A stretch of DNA of 64,000 nt from Segetibacter sp. 3557_3. Its GTDB lineage: Bacteria; Bacteroidota; Bacteroidia; Chitinophagales; Chitinophagaceae. Positions 29,003 to 38,800 of this stretch are shown one piece after another. The notes under the pieces are model-generated. The model saw only the letters and a program-made list of their open reading frames with translations. It did not search any database and was not told the DNA's origin. A program made the translations under genes and the position numbers. The number at the start of each line of letters is the position of its first letter. Positions within the stretch are counted from its first letter, which is position 1. The stretch spans positions 1 through 64,000 of the forward strand of contig NZ_SMSK01000018.1 of NCBI RefSeq assembly GCF_004354985.1, read 5' to 3'.

Positions 29003-30262
29003 CTACCTGATCGTTTTATTTAGTTCCATTGCCGATTCTATACACTTATCCATGTTGTAATATTCCCATTCTGCAAATCTTCCCAGCAAATAGATGTTGT
29101 ACTTAGCCAGGTGTTTTTTAAGCGTATCAATTTTACTACGGGTATCTTTTTGCTGAATGATGTAGGAATTTGGTTCGTAGTTAAAAGCGATTGGCTTGAG
29201 ATTGCCGGGCAACAATGCCAGTTCACTGCGCATATCATCCTGGTCTTGCTTACCAGAAAACTCAACAACACAGGTTTTTCTTCGATTGGGTTCGTTGTTT
29301 GTTCCGCTAAAGTTACCCGTATAGATGATCCGGTGGGCCTTGTACTTTTCTTCGGGAAGATACATCCAGGAAAGGTTTGTGTCATCTGTTTCACACAGCA
29401 CATTTGAAGTGCCATTACTCGGAAGATTGGTTACAGCATCCAAACATGTCCTTAGCAATTCATCTTCTATGGCCACTATACCCGCCAGCTGCCTCACATC
29501 ACCACAGTATACCAACAATTGCGTATTCAGTTCATCTCCATTGATGCCAATACCTTTTTCACCAACACCAATGCTACTTACCTGGTAGGAAAGCTGTATA
29601 TCCTGTTGCTCTGCAAGACGATCAATGATAAACTGCGAGCCATTATTTTTGGGATAATAGAAACTGGAGTGGACCATCGATGCTTCTTCCTTTTTTAGGA
29701 TGTTGCTGATGATAACTTCCCGTATTTGTGGCATCGGCAGCTTCCCATCAAGCCATTCCAGCGGCACCTTGCTGATATCGGTGTTCCATATTTTGGCGTT
29801 GTACGGGCCAAAGTATAAGTTGTACAACTGTTCACCAAAGTTCCCGATCAGGAACGCTTTAAAGTTTGGATACTCCTCCGGTGCTTTAGGTACCTGGGAA
29901 ACCATTGTGAGCAGTTCATCAATTATAGGTCGGAGCTTTTCTTCAGGGAGCTGGTATAGATAATTCTCGAGGGGATATCCAAGCAGTTGGTCATCAAACA
30001 GGATTTTAGCATTCCGGGTAGCTTTAATAAATTCTTCCTCACGGTTAAAATGACTCCAGAACCAATCTAACACCGTTTCATTTTTACTATTAAAAACATG
30101 CCCCCCCACCCGGTGAAAAAGGCTTCCCATTACCCGGTCGCATTTTATTAATCCACCTGCTTTATCCGCCTTTTCGAGAATGCTTACCTGATAACGGTCA
30201 CTCAGCATACGTGAAATACTTAAACCTGAAATGCCTGATCCAATTACTGTTGCGTGTTTCAT
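29003..30262 (-). CDS. FAD-dependent UDP-galactopyranose mutase-like protein
   Basis: A 419-residue flavoprotein with the dinucleotide-binding motif VIGSGISGLSISRML at the N-terminus, then EKADKAGGLIKCDR and FHRVGGHVFNS, comparable to the glycine- and His-rich loop at the active site of UDP-galactopyranose mutases. YNAKIWNTDISKVPLEWLDGKLP is another block of that group. The likely role is converting a UDP-hexopyranose to a furanose for the glycan. It is divergent from classical bacterial Glf, so another sugar or an amine-oxidase-like activity is possible. Confidence 0.65.
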   Translation of the reverse strand: MKHATVIGSGISGLSISRMLSDRYQVSILEKADKAGGLIKCDRVMGSLFHRVGGHVFNSKNETVLDWFWSHFNREEEFIKATRNAKILFDDQLLGYPLENYLYQLPEEKLRPIIDELLTMVSQVPKAPEEYPNFKAFLIGNFGEQLYNLYFGPYNAKIWNTDISKVPLEWLDGKLPMPQIREVIISNILKKEEASMVHSSFYYPKNNGSQFIIDRLAEQQDIQLSYQVSSIGVGEKGIGINGDELNTQLLVYCGDVRQLAGIVAIEDELLRTCLDAVTNLPSNGTSNVLCETDDTNLSWMYLPEEKYKAHRIIYTGNFSGTNNEPNRRKTCVVEFSGKQDQDDMRSELALLPGNLKPIAFNYEPNSYIIQQKDTRSKIDTLKKHLAKYNIYLLGRFAEWEYYNMDKCIESAMELNKTIR

Positions 30263-30338
30263 CTTCTGTCTTTGCTACCTGGTGAGTACCGTATGGTTCA
30301 GCAACAATGGGTTTTTTTATGGTAAATAATTTTAAACA

Positions 30339-30360
30339 AGCAAAAAGATTGCTTTTTGCT
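30339..30360 (-). terminator. Perfect 9-bp hairpin between glycan genes
   Basis: AGCAAAAAG-ATTG-CTTTTTGCT is a 9-bp perfect stem with a 4-nt loop in the 270-nt gap between the GT2 gene at 30533 and the mutase-like gene. On the minus strand it is followed by an AT-rich stretch (TTGTTTAAAATTATTT). It could end or attenuate transcription coming from the GT2 gene. Confidence 0.4.
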
Positions 30361-30532
30361 ATCACACTATAAATGCAATGCAGTACCTGGTTAATTTCGC
30401 ATTCGTACCCCGCTAATGTGCACTGATTTAAGCGAAACTACCGGTTAAGCATCGGTTAAATGAACGAAAATTCAAGTTGCTTTAACAATATCGGGATTCC
30501 GAACAGCTAAGAAGTTGTAGTTAACCCTATTG

Positions 30533-31615
30533 CTAAGCTGGTTTTGTTTTCACCTTCGTTGTATTTCCGGGTACGACAGATGCCATCAGGTATTTTGCAA
30601 AAAATTTGGACAGCCAATAAAACGATTTGGCACTTCGGTCGAGGCGCCATGCGGCTTTCACCTGCAGTATCGCAGCTTTGTTGTTATGACCTATTAAACC
30701 GTGCGCCAGTTTGATAGAATATATTGCATAGTGCCGGATTGAATATCGCTTTATAGCGTCTCTTTTATCCGGTGGCAAAAGGGGTTGTATCAAATCAATA
30801 ACCTTCAAAAGGTCAGTAAGATTTTGGCCTGTACTAATCGAAATGGAACTTATATTTCCAACCTTCAGCGCGCGATAAGAAGCCAGTATTTTTGGCGAAT
30901 AAGCCACTTTATAGTTAGCTGCAATACGGGTCCACATCTCCCAATCCTCACCGTAGTGAACAGCGTAAAAGCTTCCAAGCTTTTCATAAACGCTTCTTTT
31001 TACCACAATAGCAGGGGGTTCCAGCCTTTGGTACTTTGCAATTTGGTAAAGAAAGTCGGGAATGATGCCTGGCGCAGGTAAAATGTTTGGATGAACCGAT
31101 TTAACTTTTCCTCCCGCATCAATTGTTGAATTGTTTACAAACGCAGCGCCGATATGCTCATCCAATTTGAACAGGGTCTCAATTTCATTATAGAAGCCGG
31201 AATGTACCAAATCGTCGCCATGTAAGATATGCACCCACTTGCCTTTAGCGCGATTGATGCAGGTTTCGAAATTTCTCAAGCTACCCACATTCCGTGGTTG
31301 CCTGTAATAGCCAACCCTGCCTTTTCCAACTTCTTTCACGACTGTCTCTACATCACCATCTGTACTATAATCATCAATTACTTCAATTTGCATGTTTGTT
31401 CCCGTGTCTTGCTGCAGTACGCTTGTTATTGTGGTCGCCAGGTATTGTGTACAGTTGTAGGATGGTATCATAACCGACCACAAATAACCTTCTTTACCTT
31501 GCTGAACAGGCACTATAACCGGAGGTGAAGAGGGAATGCGGGTCGCATCACCTGCCGAACGTTCTGTGCTTAACAGATGTGTTGAGTCTGGTAAGTCAGT
31601 TGGTGTTGCATTCAT
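30533..31615 (-). CDS. GT2 glycosyltransferase
   Basis: A 360-residue protein with an unusual 45-residue polar N-terminal extension before the GT2 core (WSVMIPSYNCTQYLATTI). IEVIDDYSTDGD and ILHGDDLVHSGFYNEI provide the nucleotide and metal sites, and YGEDWEMWTRIAANY the ED motif of the acceptor side. A C-terminal basic helical region follows. It stands between the WcaI-like GT4 gene (283 nt upstream) and the mutase-like gene. Donor and acceptor unknown. Confidence 0.9.
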   Translation of the reverse strand: MNATPTDLPDSTHLLSTERSAGDATRIPSSPPVIVPVQQGKEGYLWSVMIPSYNCTQYLATTITSVLQQDTGTNMQIEVIDDYSTDGDVETVVKEVGKGRVGYYRQPRNVGSLRNFETCINRAKGKWVHILHGDDLVHSGFYNEIETLFKLDEHIGAAFVNNSTIDAGGKVKSVHPNILPAPGIIPDFLYQIAKYQRLEPPAIVVKRSVYEKLGSFYAVHYGEDWEMWTRIAANYKVAYSPKILASYRALKVGNISSISISTGQNLTDLLKVIDLIQPLLPPDKRDAIKRYSIRHYAIYSIKLAHGLIGHNNKAAILQVKAAWRLDRSAKSFYWLSKFFAKYLMASVVPGNTTKVKTKPA

Positions 31616-31898
31616 TAATGGTCTGTTTTCAAGGGTGCGTTTTCACTATAAACGAAGAATTAAACTCCGAGTTGTGTAGTGAGTAGAATTAATAACTGGC
31701 TTGGCGAAGTGAATATTGAATTCAGATAACGGGGGAGTGATAACCGTATGTAATACAATGCCTGTAAACTAATTTCGAAAAGTAGCGTAGTATCTTCCTC
31801 GCCGAAGATATTACCAAATTATCTTATAATTCTAATTAATTGCATAAAAAATAACTTAAGGTCACAGCCATCCAATCTTCCAGGTTTTAAGAGTCCTA

Positions 31899-33206
31899 TT
31901 ACGCCCTGATGAGCTTTTCTTTTGTGTATGCTCCACTTTGCGATTGTTCAACGGCCTGCATGAATCCTTGTAAAATGGTGTGCGTGCTCAGTTGCTGAAC
32001 GGCGTACGCACGTGCATTAATACTAACGGTTCCATGTTCGTTCATGCCATCAAGTGCTTTCGCAATGACCTCGTTAAGCGCTTCCTGGTTGTCTGGCTCC
32101 GTTAAGATTCCGATTCTGTTTTCCTTGACAATTGAGTAAAGGCTCGTTCCGGCACTGGCGGTTACAATCGAGATACCACCAACAGCAAGTATAGTCGTCA
32201 GTTTCGACGGTAGCAGCAAATCGCCTGCATTAGCTTTTTGAATTACCAGGTGAAAATCAGCAAGGTTCAAAAATCGATTAAGTTCTTCCACTGGCTTCAG
32301 CGGTAGAAATACAACGTTCTGCAGGTTCAATTTATTTTTGAGTGCTTCGAGCGTGGTCTTATATGGGCCCGATCCGCAAATAATAAACTTTACCCGGGTA
32401 TTGCTTGCAAAACGTTTGGCCGAATGCAGGATTGCCTCCAATCCTTGTTTTACCCCAATTCCGCCTGAATACAAGAAGATGATATCACCCGGCAAAAAGC
32501 CGTATGCAGTCTTAATTTCAGTTTTGTCATGCAGGGGCGTAAACTTTGTTGTATCCACCCAATTTGGAAACAGTAATATGTTTTTGTCTATTTTATTTTT
32601 AATCTTTTTAATCATACCCTCCGATATCGTACTTATCCGGTCGGCTCTTTTCAGGATAAACTTTTCTATTGCGAACAACACGTTAAGCAAAGCAGGCGAC
32701 TTGACGATTTCCAGCTCGCGGGCTGCGTCAATCTGAAGGTCCTGGATGTGATAGATGAACTTCGTACGTTTGAAGGTCTTGTAAAAAATCGCCAGTAGTC
32801 CCAGCGCAAAGGGCGGCGCAACCGTTATCACGTAATCATATCGCTTGGCAAAAAGCAACCGGAAAACCACAAAAAAGGCAGAAAAGAAAAAGCTGAAGTC
32901 TGAAATTATTCGCGTGAGACCCGACGGGCTTGCGGGTATATAATGCGGACAGCGAATGATCTTAATTGGAGAGGCGTTTTCGCCAGGCATTCTCAATTCG
33001 CTTTTGTACCACGATGCGTCTTTGCGGTAAGGCTCTTCCACTTTCCACTGTGGGTAATAGGGAAAAGTAGTAATAACGGCACACTCGTAATTGTTCGTTG
33101 CCAGCCAATCCATCATTTCCCCGCTATATTTTCCGATTCCTGTAGGTTCAGGAAAGTAATTCCCGCCAATAAGCAGAATCCTTTTTTTAACTGGTGGTTT
33201 TTGCAT
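31899..33206 (-). CDS. WcaI-type GT4 glycosyltransferase
   Basis: A 435-residue GT-B enzyme. ILLIGGNYFPEPTGIGKYSGEM and TTFPYYPQW are strongly characteristic of the WcaI family (colanic-acid cluster fucosyltransferase-like). IYHIQDLQIDAA and LFPNWVDTTKF also fit. The C-terminal half has FLYSGGIGVKQGLE and a degenerate donor-binding region (LLLPSKLTTILAVGG). Before the inversion described at 34063-39708, a WcaF-type acetyltransferase gene would have lain directly upstream, an association also known from colanic-acid-type clusters. Confidence 0.9.
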   Translation of the reverse strand: MQKPPVKKRILLIGGNYFPEPTGIGKYSGEMMDWLATNNYECAVITTFPYYPQWKVEEPYRKDASWYKSELRMPGENASPIKIIRCPHYIPASPSGLTRIISDFSFFFSAFFVVFRLLFAKRYDYVITVAPPFALGLLAIFYKTFKRTKFIYHIQDLQIDAARELEIVKSPALLNVLFAIEKFILKRADRISTISEGMIKKIKNKIDKNILLFPNWVDTTKFTPLHDKTEIKTAYGFLPGDIIFLYSGGIGVKQGLEAILHSAKRFASNTRVKFIICGSGPYKTTLEALKNKLNLQNVVFLPLKPVEELNRFLNLADFHLVIQKANAGDLLLPSKLTTILAVGGISIVTASAGTSLYSIVKENRIGILTEPDNQEALNEVIAKALDGMNEHGTVSINARAYAVQQLSTHTILQGFMQAVEQSQSGAYTKEKLIRA

Positions 33207-33636
33207 TCCTGGAAAACTGTAAATATTTGTATGCTACCTCGTGTGCAAGTTTACTGATAAACAATCATCAATAAACTTGATGGCCTTTATAGGAAAGGGT
33301 AGGGGGTTCTAAAGGGAAGTAGTCTTCTAATTGTTGTTGCGATGGCTGATAAAACCTGAATGTGCTGACCGGGCTTAGTAAGTGCTTTCCGGTGGGCGAT
33401 TGGCTGCGGAAAGTGCTCGGGCAACCTGCAGACGAATGGAGGAAACGCCAGCTGTGTTGTTCGGCCCATTTTAACAAGGAAAGATTCTTTGTGCTCCGGC
33501 ATTTGTTGGCTATTGTACCCCGGTTGTGTCACTCCCTTGTACTCCATAGCCCTGAGCAACCTTTATTTTCCGCAGTAAATTGTTCCCTGCCTGGCTACGA
33601 GGTAGGGCTTAGCGAACACAAAGTTCACCGGCATAG
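33207..33636. repeat. 430-bp gap with degenerate interspersed-repeat sequence
   Basis: Several overlapping short open frames on both strands, none with a credible protein. Positions 33524-33548 (GTTGTGTCACTCCCTTGTAC then TCCAT) look like a diverged copy of the 30-base interspersed repeat (19 of 25 bases by eye against copy C reversed) and share an exact 15-mer with 108-122. No transposase remnants seen. Confidence 0.45.
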
Positions 33637-34062
33637 TCAATCAGTAGGGTGATGTGATTGTTTAAAGGATGAAAGCGTTTCCCTGTCGCGGAAACATACC
33701 GCCGGACTGCCGGCACAAATTTTTCCTGCAGGAAGCGATTTAAATACGGACGATCTTGCACCTACAACGGTGCCTTTTCCAACAGTTATACCCGGGGCTA
33801 CAAACACGTCGGTAGCCAGCCAACACTCATCTTCAATCGTTATCGGCGAATTCGTTGTCGGAAACTCAACATACCTGTAATCGTGAGAGCCTGCACATAA
33901 GTAGCTTTTTTGTGAGATTACGACATTGTTGCCAATGTTAATGTCGGCAAGGCTGTAAAGCACAACCCCGTCGCCTATCCAGCTATAATCGCCAATGGTA
34001 ACCTTCCACGGAAAGTGGGTATGTACAGATGCTCGAATGATCACATTGGTTCCAATCTTGGC
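33637..34062 (-). pseudogene. 3' part of a WcaF-type acetyltransferase split by inversion
   Basis: Encodes about 141 residues from AKIGTNVIIRAS to the stop: the left-handed beta-helix domain (FPWKVTIGDYSWIGDGVVLYSL, CWLATDVFVAPGITVGKGTVV) with the His-containing AGSHDY block of O-acetyltransferases. The open frame continues to 34116 only by reading into foreign sequence. The missing front (53 codons, LWWIVEALFFRTSPQFLYGWRR) is on the opposite strand at 39550-39708. Joined, they give 194 residues, against 195 for the intact paralogue at 35070. A shortened protein from an internal start would lack the conserved N-terminal segment and is probably inactive. Confidence 0.88.
34030..34039 (+). repeat. 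Left arm of 10-bp inverted repeat near inversion breakpoint
   Basis: TGCTCGAATG lies 23 bases left of the inferred breakpoint. Its reverse complement CATTCGAGCA lies at 39713-39722, 4 bases right of the other breakpoint. The offsets differ, so simple crossover at this repeat does not restore the genes; it may be coincidental. Confidence 0.4.
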
Positions 34063-35089
34063 TGCAGTGTTGTATAACGAACTCCTAAAAAGATCAATTG
34101 ACGCGCGATTTATCAATACAAGTGCAGCTAAAAACGAAAGTAACCAGGGAAAGTTTTCGTTAAAAAAGATATTTTCTTTTCTCCATGTTTATCGTTCAAC
34201 CTTGTTTGTCGGTAAGTACGATGTTGTATATATGACCCCGGGGCAGACTTTCTTCGGGGTGGTAAAGTATGCACCATTCATTTTTTCATGCCTATACCTA
34301 AAGAAACCCTTTATCATTCATGTACATGGTAACCATTTTGGGAGTGAGTATAAATCGTTAACGGGTTTCAAAAAGAAAATGTTTAAGTCCTTAGTAACGA
34401 AAGCCCGGGCCGGAATCGTACTCTCCCATTCTCTGCGGCACAATTTTGAGTCGTTACTTGACAATGAGCGAACATATGTTGTTCCAAACTTTGTGGAGGA
34501 CTCCTTATTTGCAGTTGACGCTCCGAAGCAAACAGACAAGTTGAGGATCCTTTTTTTGAGTAACCTCATGGAGGAGAAAGGGGTATTTGACCTACTGGAT
34601 GCACTACGTAAATTAAAAGACAAAGGAATACTTTTCGAAGCTGTTTTTGCCGGCTCAGTTGAAAGTAGTCTTGCCGGGAGGCTGGACTCCCTCTTCTCAA
34701 GCCTAGGTGACAACGTCAAATACATTGGAACAATTTCAGGAGAAGATAAACGACAGCGACTGTTGGATGCAAATGTGTTGATATTACCAACCTATTACAA
34801 GATGGAAGGTCAGCCGATTGCTTTATTGGAAGGCATGGCAACCGGGAATATAATCATCAGCACCAGGCACGCTGGTATACCCGATATTGTGAGCGAACTA
34901 AATGGCTTCCTGGTTCCCCCGAAATCGTCTGCCCACATTTGTGCTTGCCTGGAAAGGCTAAGTACCGACCTCCCAAAGATGATTCAAAAATACGCAAATA
35001 CAAATAAGGCATATGCACAACAAAATTTCACTGTTGATGCATTTACAAACAATATTTTACAAGTTCTCAATGCAAGTACAAAAACTTAA
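34063..35089 (+). pseudogene. GT4 glycosyltransferase lacking its native first 20 codons (split by inversion)
   Basis: The GT-B enzyme body is intact: FINTSAAKNESNQGKFSLKKIF, DVVYMTPGQTFFGVVKYAP, FIIHVHGNHFGSEYKSL, FLSNLMEEKGVFDLLDAL, and PTYYKMEGQPIALLEGMATG with the retaining-GT E-x7-E motif. The open frame extends upstream to 33995, but those residues are antisense WcaF sequence. The true N-terminus MKVLLVGPFPPPINGCSNA, with the glycine-rich donor loop, lies on the minus strand at 39709-39767. Without it, activity is doubtful. The 3' end overlaps the acetyltransferase start at 35070 by 20 nt. Confidence 0.88.
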
Positions 35090-35657
35090 TCAGTTCCGGC
35101 TACCGGCTGGTTTCAGAGGTCGGCCAGGTTGGCTGGTGCAACTCTGGTGGATAATTCAGGCTGTGCTTGTGAACACTACACCTCAGTTTATGTACGGGTG
35201 GAGAAGGTTTGTTTTCAGATCTTTTGGCGCTAAGATTGGGAAGAGTGTAATGATTCGGTCGTCTGTTCAAATGCAGTTTCCCTGGAAAGTTGTCGTAGGG
35301 GACTATAGTTGGCTGGGGGATGGTGTCGTTTTATATAGCCTGGGTAACATCGAGATAGGGAAACATGTAGTCATATCGCAGAACTGTTATGTTTGCGCGG
35401 GATCTCATGATTATACCCGACCAGATTTTCCGATCAACAAAAATCCGATTGTTATAGAAGATCAGTGTTGGCTGGCTGCGGATGTATTTGTTGGGCCGGG
35501 AGTTACCATTGGCCTCGGGACAGTTGTGAAATCTCGATCATCCGTTTTGAAGGATCTTTCAGGTGGGAAAATCTACGGCGGAGTACCTGCAATTTTCGTT
35601 GGTAATCGCGACGGAGCGGTGAAGTCGACGAGTACTTCCTCGGAGTCATTGCCCTAA
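35070..35657 (+). CDS. WcaF-type O-acetyltransferase (intact paralogue)
   Basis: A 195-residue hexapeptide-repeat acetyltransferase. The N-terminal segment VQLWWIIQAVLVNTTPQFMYGWRRF precedes the left-handed beta-helix (AKIGKSVMIRSSVQMQFPWK, YSWLGDGVVLYSL, CWLAADVFVGPGVTIGLGTVV), with AGSHDYTRPDF holding the likely catalytic His. Expected to transfer acetyl from acetyl-CoA to a sugar of the glycan. The start MQVQKLNQFRLPAGFRG is preferred over an upstream ATG because it aligns with the paralogue fragment at 39550 (MEYQRLDLFKLPPGSRG). Its ancestral operon is the minus-strand cluster; it is reversed with the 34063-39708 block. Confidence 0.92.
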   Translation: MQVQKLNQFRLPAGFRGRPGWLVQLWWIIQAVLVNTTPQFMYGWRRFVFRSFGAKIGKSVMIRSSVQMQFPWKVVVGDYSWLGDGVVLYSLGNIEIGKHVVISQNCYVCAGSHDYTRPDFPINKNPIVIEDQCWLAADVFVGPGVTIGLGTVVKSRSSVLKDLSGGKIYGGVPAIFVGNRDGAVKSTSTSSESLP

Positions 35658-35839
35658 GAACAGGTAGAAGGCTTACTTAAAATGTTTTCAGAAGGAATTA
35701 AAAATGTATTAAGAATTTTAATAAACCATGTTCAGCGATTAACTTCCAATATTTCGACTGACGCCCTATGAATAGCACAACAATACTTCTATGATTTCGT
35801 TTGAAATTCGTTTCACCTTCCCCGAAACCGAAGTATGCT

Positions 35840-38800
35840 ATGAAAATTCTAATCACATTATTTCTATTACTGATACTGTCTCAACACTGTTTTAGTCAAA
35901 GCTCAGATGTCAACACCATTGTAACAGATTACGAAAACAGGATTCGATTAAACGGTGGCGTGATCAGTGCTAGCGACCTGCAAGCAGTCAATACATTTGT
36001 AAGGGCTGCTAAAACAAACAATTATTGGGACAAAATAATCGACCTCGCACCACTTGCAGGACAAGATCTTAATGCGGCTTTGGTGAAGTTGAAATTCCCT
36101 GTTCCGGGAACAAGTTTGATTGCCAACAACGGATTTCAACCTTCTGATTATACGCCCACGTCAGGGTTAAAATTGAACCGTTCCTGTTTCCTCAACTCAA
36201 ATACAAATCTGAGCAAACTTAATTTGCAGGGACTATTTGGTTATTCCATGTGGATTGAAGATAAGGGTTGGGGATGGATTGGCTTACCAAATTCCGCCAG
36301 TCCTTACTCGACTTTGGCAGTTGCCCCTTCCAGTGTGAATGCTTATATTGGTTCAGCTTCCAACTATGCTGTAGTGGGCGGGGGAGTACCTTCATCAAGG
36401 GAGGGATTTTTCCACGTAATAAAACAATCACTTAATACTGCAAAAGTGTTTGTTGATGGTAGACAAGTTGGCATTACCAGCAATACCCCAACTACTACAG
36501 AGTTAAGGGACGCGGCCATTCAGGTTTTTAGAGATGCCAGCGACATAGGAAAGGGACAATTTTACTGTATCGACAACGGAATGCTTAGCAATGAACAAGC
36601 CGTTTTGTTTTTTAACGATGTAAAACGTTTGTTACAGGACCTCGGCCGAAGAATAGCCCCGCCAGTATTTTCCGCGCACGGCCTGTACACCCAAACACAG
36701 TTGGTATCCATTACCGAAAGCCCCACCAACTCCCTGATGGCCGGTGCTACCATTCACTATACTTTGGATGGTACGACACCAACTGTCTTGAGCCCTATTT
36801 ATAACGCACCCTTAGCAATAAACAAAACGACCCGTCTACGAGCCATCGCAGTCAAAAATGACCGAGTCTCAGAACAGACGGATAAATGGATTTCGATTGT
36901 GCCGCAAGGGTTCACATCCACCAAATACTACACTGCTCACGTAATGGTCAACCTGCTGGCGTTTACCGACAACATGGATGAATGGCTGAAGCAAATGAAA
37001 GCATCCGGTTATAACCTGATCTGGGCTCACCTTGACGATTATTCCGGCAATTATATTTCAACCTTGCGAAAACTTATGGATGCATCTGCCCGGGTCGGTG
37101 GAATTCCGGTTATGCCAGGTCCATCTTGGTGGGTAGAGCCTGCAAGTGTTAGCCAGATGTACACTGACACCTGGAACCATCCGGCACTGTTTACCATTGG
37201 CGGCAAAAAAGTTTACACGGGCTGGGACTACCAAATGGACAACCAAAGTCAACTGGACAACTTGCTGGCTGCTCAAAATATTTCAACGGACGATTATTAC
37301 CTATGGGTGCATTCAAGGTACCCTATTTCCTACAATGATGGTGCAACATGGCTCGGGGAGAATATGACCACTTCCGGTTACCTGAGCTGGTTTGGTACAT
37401 CTGACGCCCGTAGCCTCGAAGGGGTTCATCACCTTTACGATACCCGTCCGCAAATAGACGGCCTGATCAATTTTGCAGTTGACCAGGGGAACAAATACTC
37501 TATCATCAAAACCAATAGATACATCACTCAATCCTCAGTGCCCAGGGGTAAGTTTTCGATGGCAGGAGTAAGTTCTTTTTATGCCTCTGTATCTTTCAGT
37601 GATTTTGGTTTTAATGGTGCAGCAGAAATCTGGGATAGTCTTTTAGTAGCTCCTGCCCATTCCAGGCCTACGGCAATGAGCGATATTACTGCTAATGATT
37701 ATGCTGAGCTTTCCTATATATCACCACTGGTTATTCCTGCTGTAAATGGAATGTCGTTTGTTCCCCCGCTAAACGCAGGCTTCAACCTTGGCGATAATGT
37801 ACGGTATCCTATTGCAGATCATAGCGGAATTCAAAAATTCTTAAGACCATGGGTAGAGGCTTACAAAAACAACCTGCCTGCCCCTACTTTCCAAGAGGAT
37901 AGGATGTTCTCGCACTACTATCTGCATCCAAGTACAGCGACCCCAAACCCCGTTCTTCCAACCGAATTTAGTAACTATGCGCATTTGAATCAGTCGTGGT
38001 GGAACAAAACCGTTTATGCAACCGGCCATATTGAAGTCGGCGGAGGAAACCAGGTATACGGAATAAAAACGCGGTTTGAAACCGACAAAATCAAGATGGC
38101 TGCACACCTCACCGCACCGGCACAACTTAAAATCAACAATACATTATCCGAACTGAAACCCGCCGGGGCTGCTTATTTTGAGATCGATCGCGACGCGTTC
38201 CGGGGTACGCCAACATTTAGCATTGTAAGAAACGGGGTTGAAGTAAAAACCGGAAAAGGTCTTCAGCCAATCACCGATAATGTTTTTCCCGGAGGATGGA
38301 ACTTCTTGTCAACTGAGATAGATCCTCAAGTAGACAGTGCCTCAATAAAGTTCAACGGCAAAGTTTTTCTGCAGGGGGCTTATAACGCGGGTACAGGAAG
38401 AATGAATAATGCCCTGAATATGTTAGGTATTTTGCAGGCAAAAGCAGCAACCCAACCTTATAATAAAACACCCACTAGTTACACGGGTACGGAATCGGTT
38501 AACGCCACCTTTTTTGCCAATCACCAAAACATTGTTGACTGGGTGTTACTGGAATTACGCGACTCGGCTACTAATAGTACCCTAACAAGAAAGGCATTAT
38601 TCGTGAATACCGACGGTGTGCTCGTAGACCTTGATGGCTCAACAACACAAATTGGGATCCCGGGTATTGCCCGGGGTAAATACCAGGTGGCTATTCGCCA
38701 CAGGAATCATCTTGGTATCAAATCTAAAACGACCCTAGATTTCAATGGTGGCTCAGCAGCCTACGATTTTACCACATCTGCCTCTAGTTCATTTAGCAAT

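Noticed and set aside
33268-33652. Three overlapping short open frames on both strands
   Set aside because: They overlap each other in a repeat-like intergenic stretch, and none shows recognisable protein features.
34030-34039. The 10-bp inverted repeat as the exact crossover site
   Set aside because: Joining at this repeat would delete AKIGTNV from WcaF and shift the frame, whereas joining at 34062/39708 restores both genes.
33995-34062. N-terminal extension of the GT4 frame
   Set aside because: These codons are antisense to the WcaF hexapeptide domain, so they are a product of the inversion rather than native GT4 sequence.
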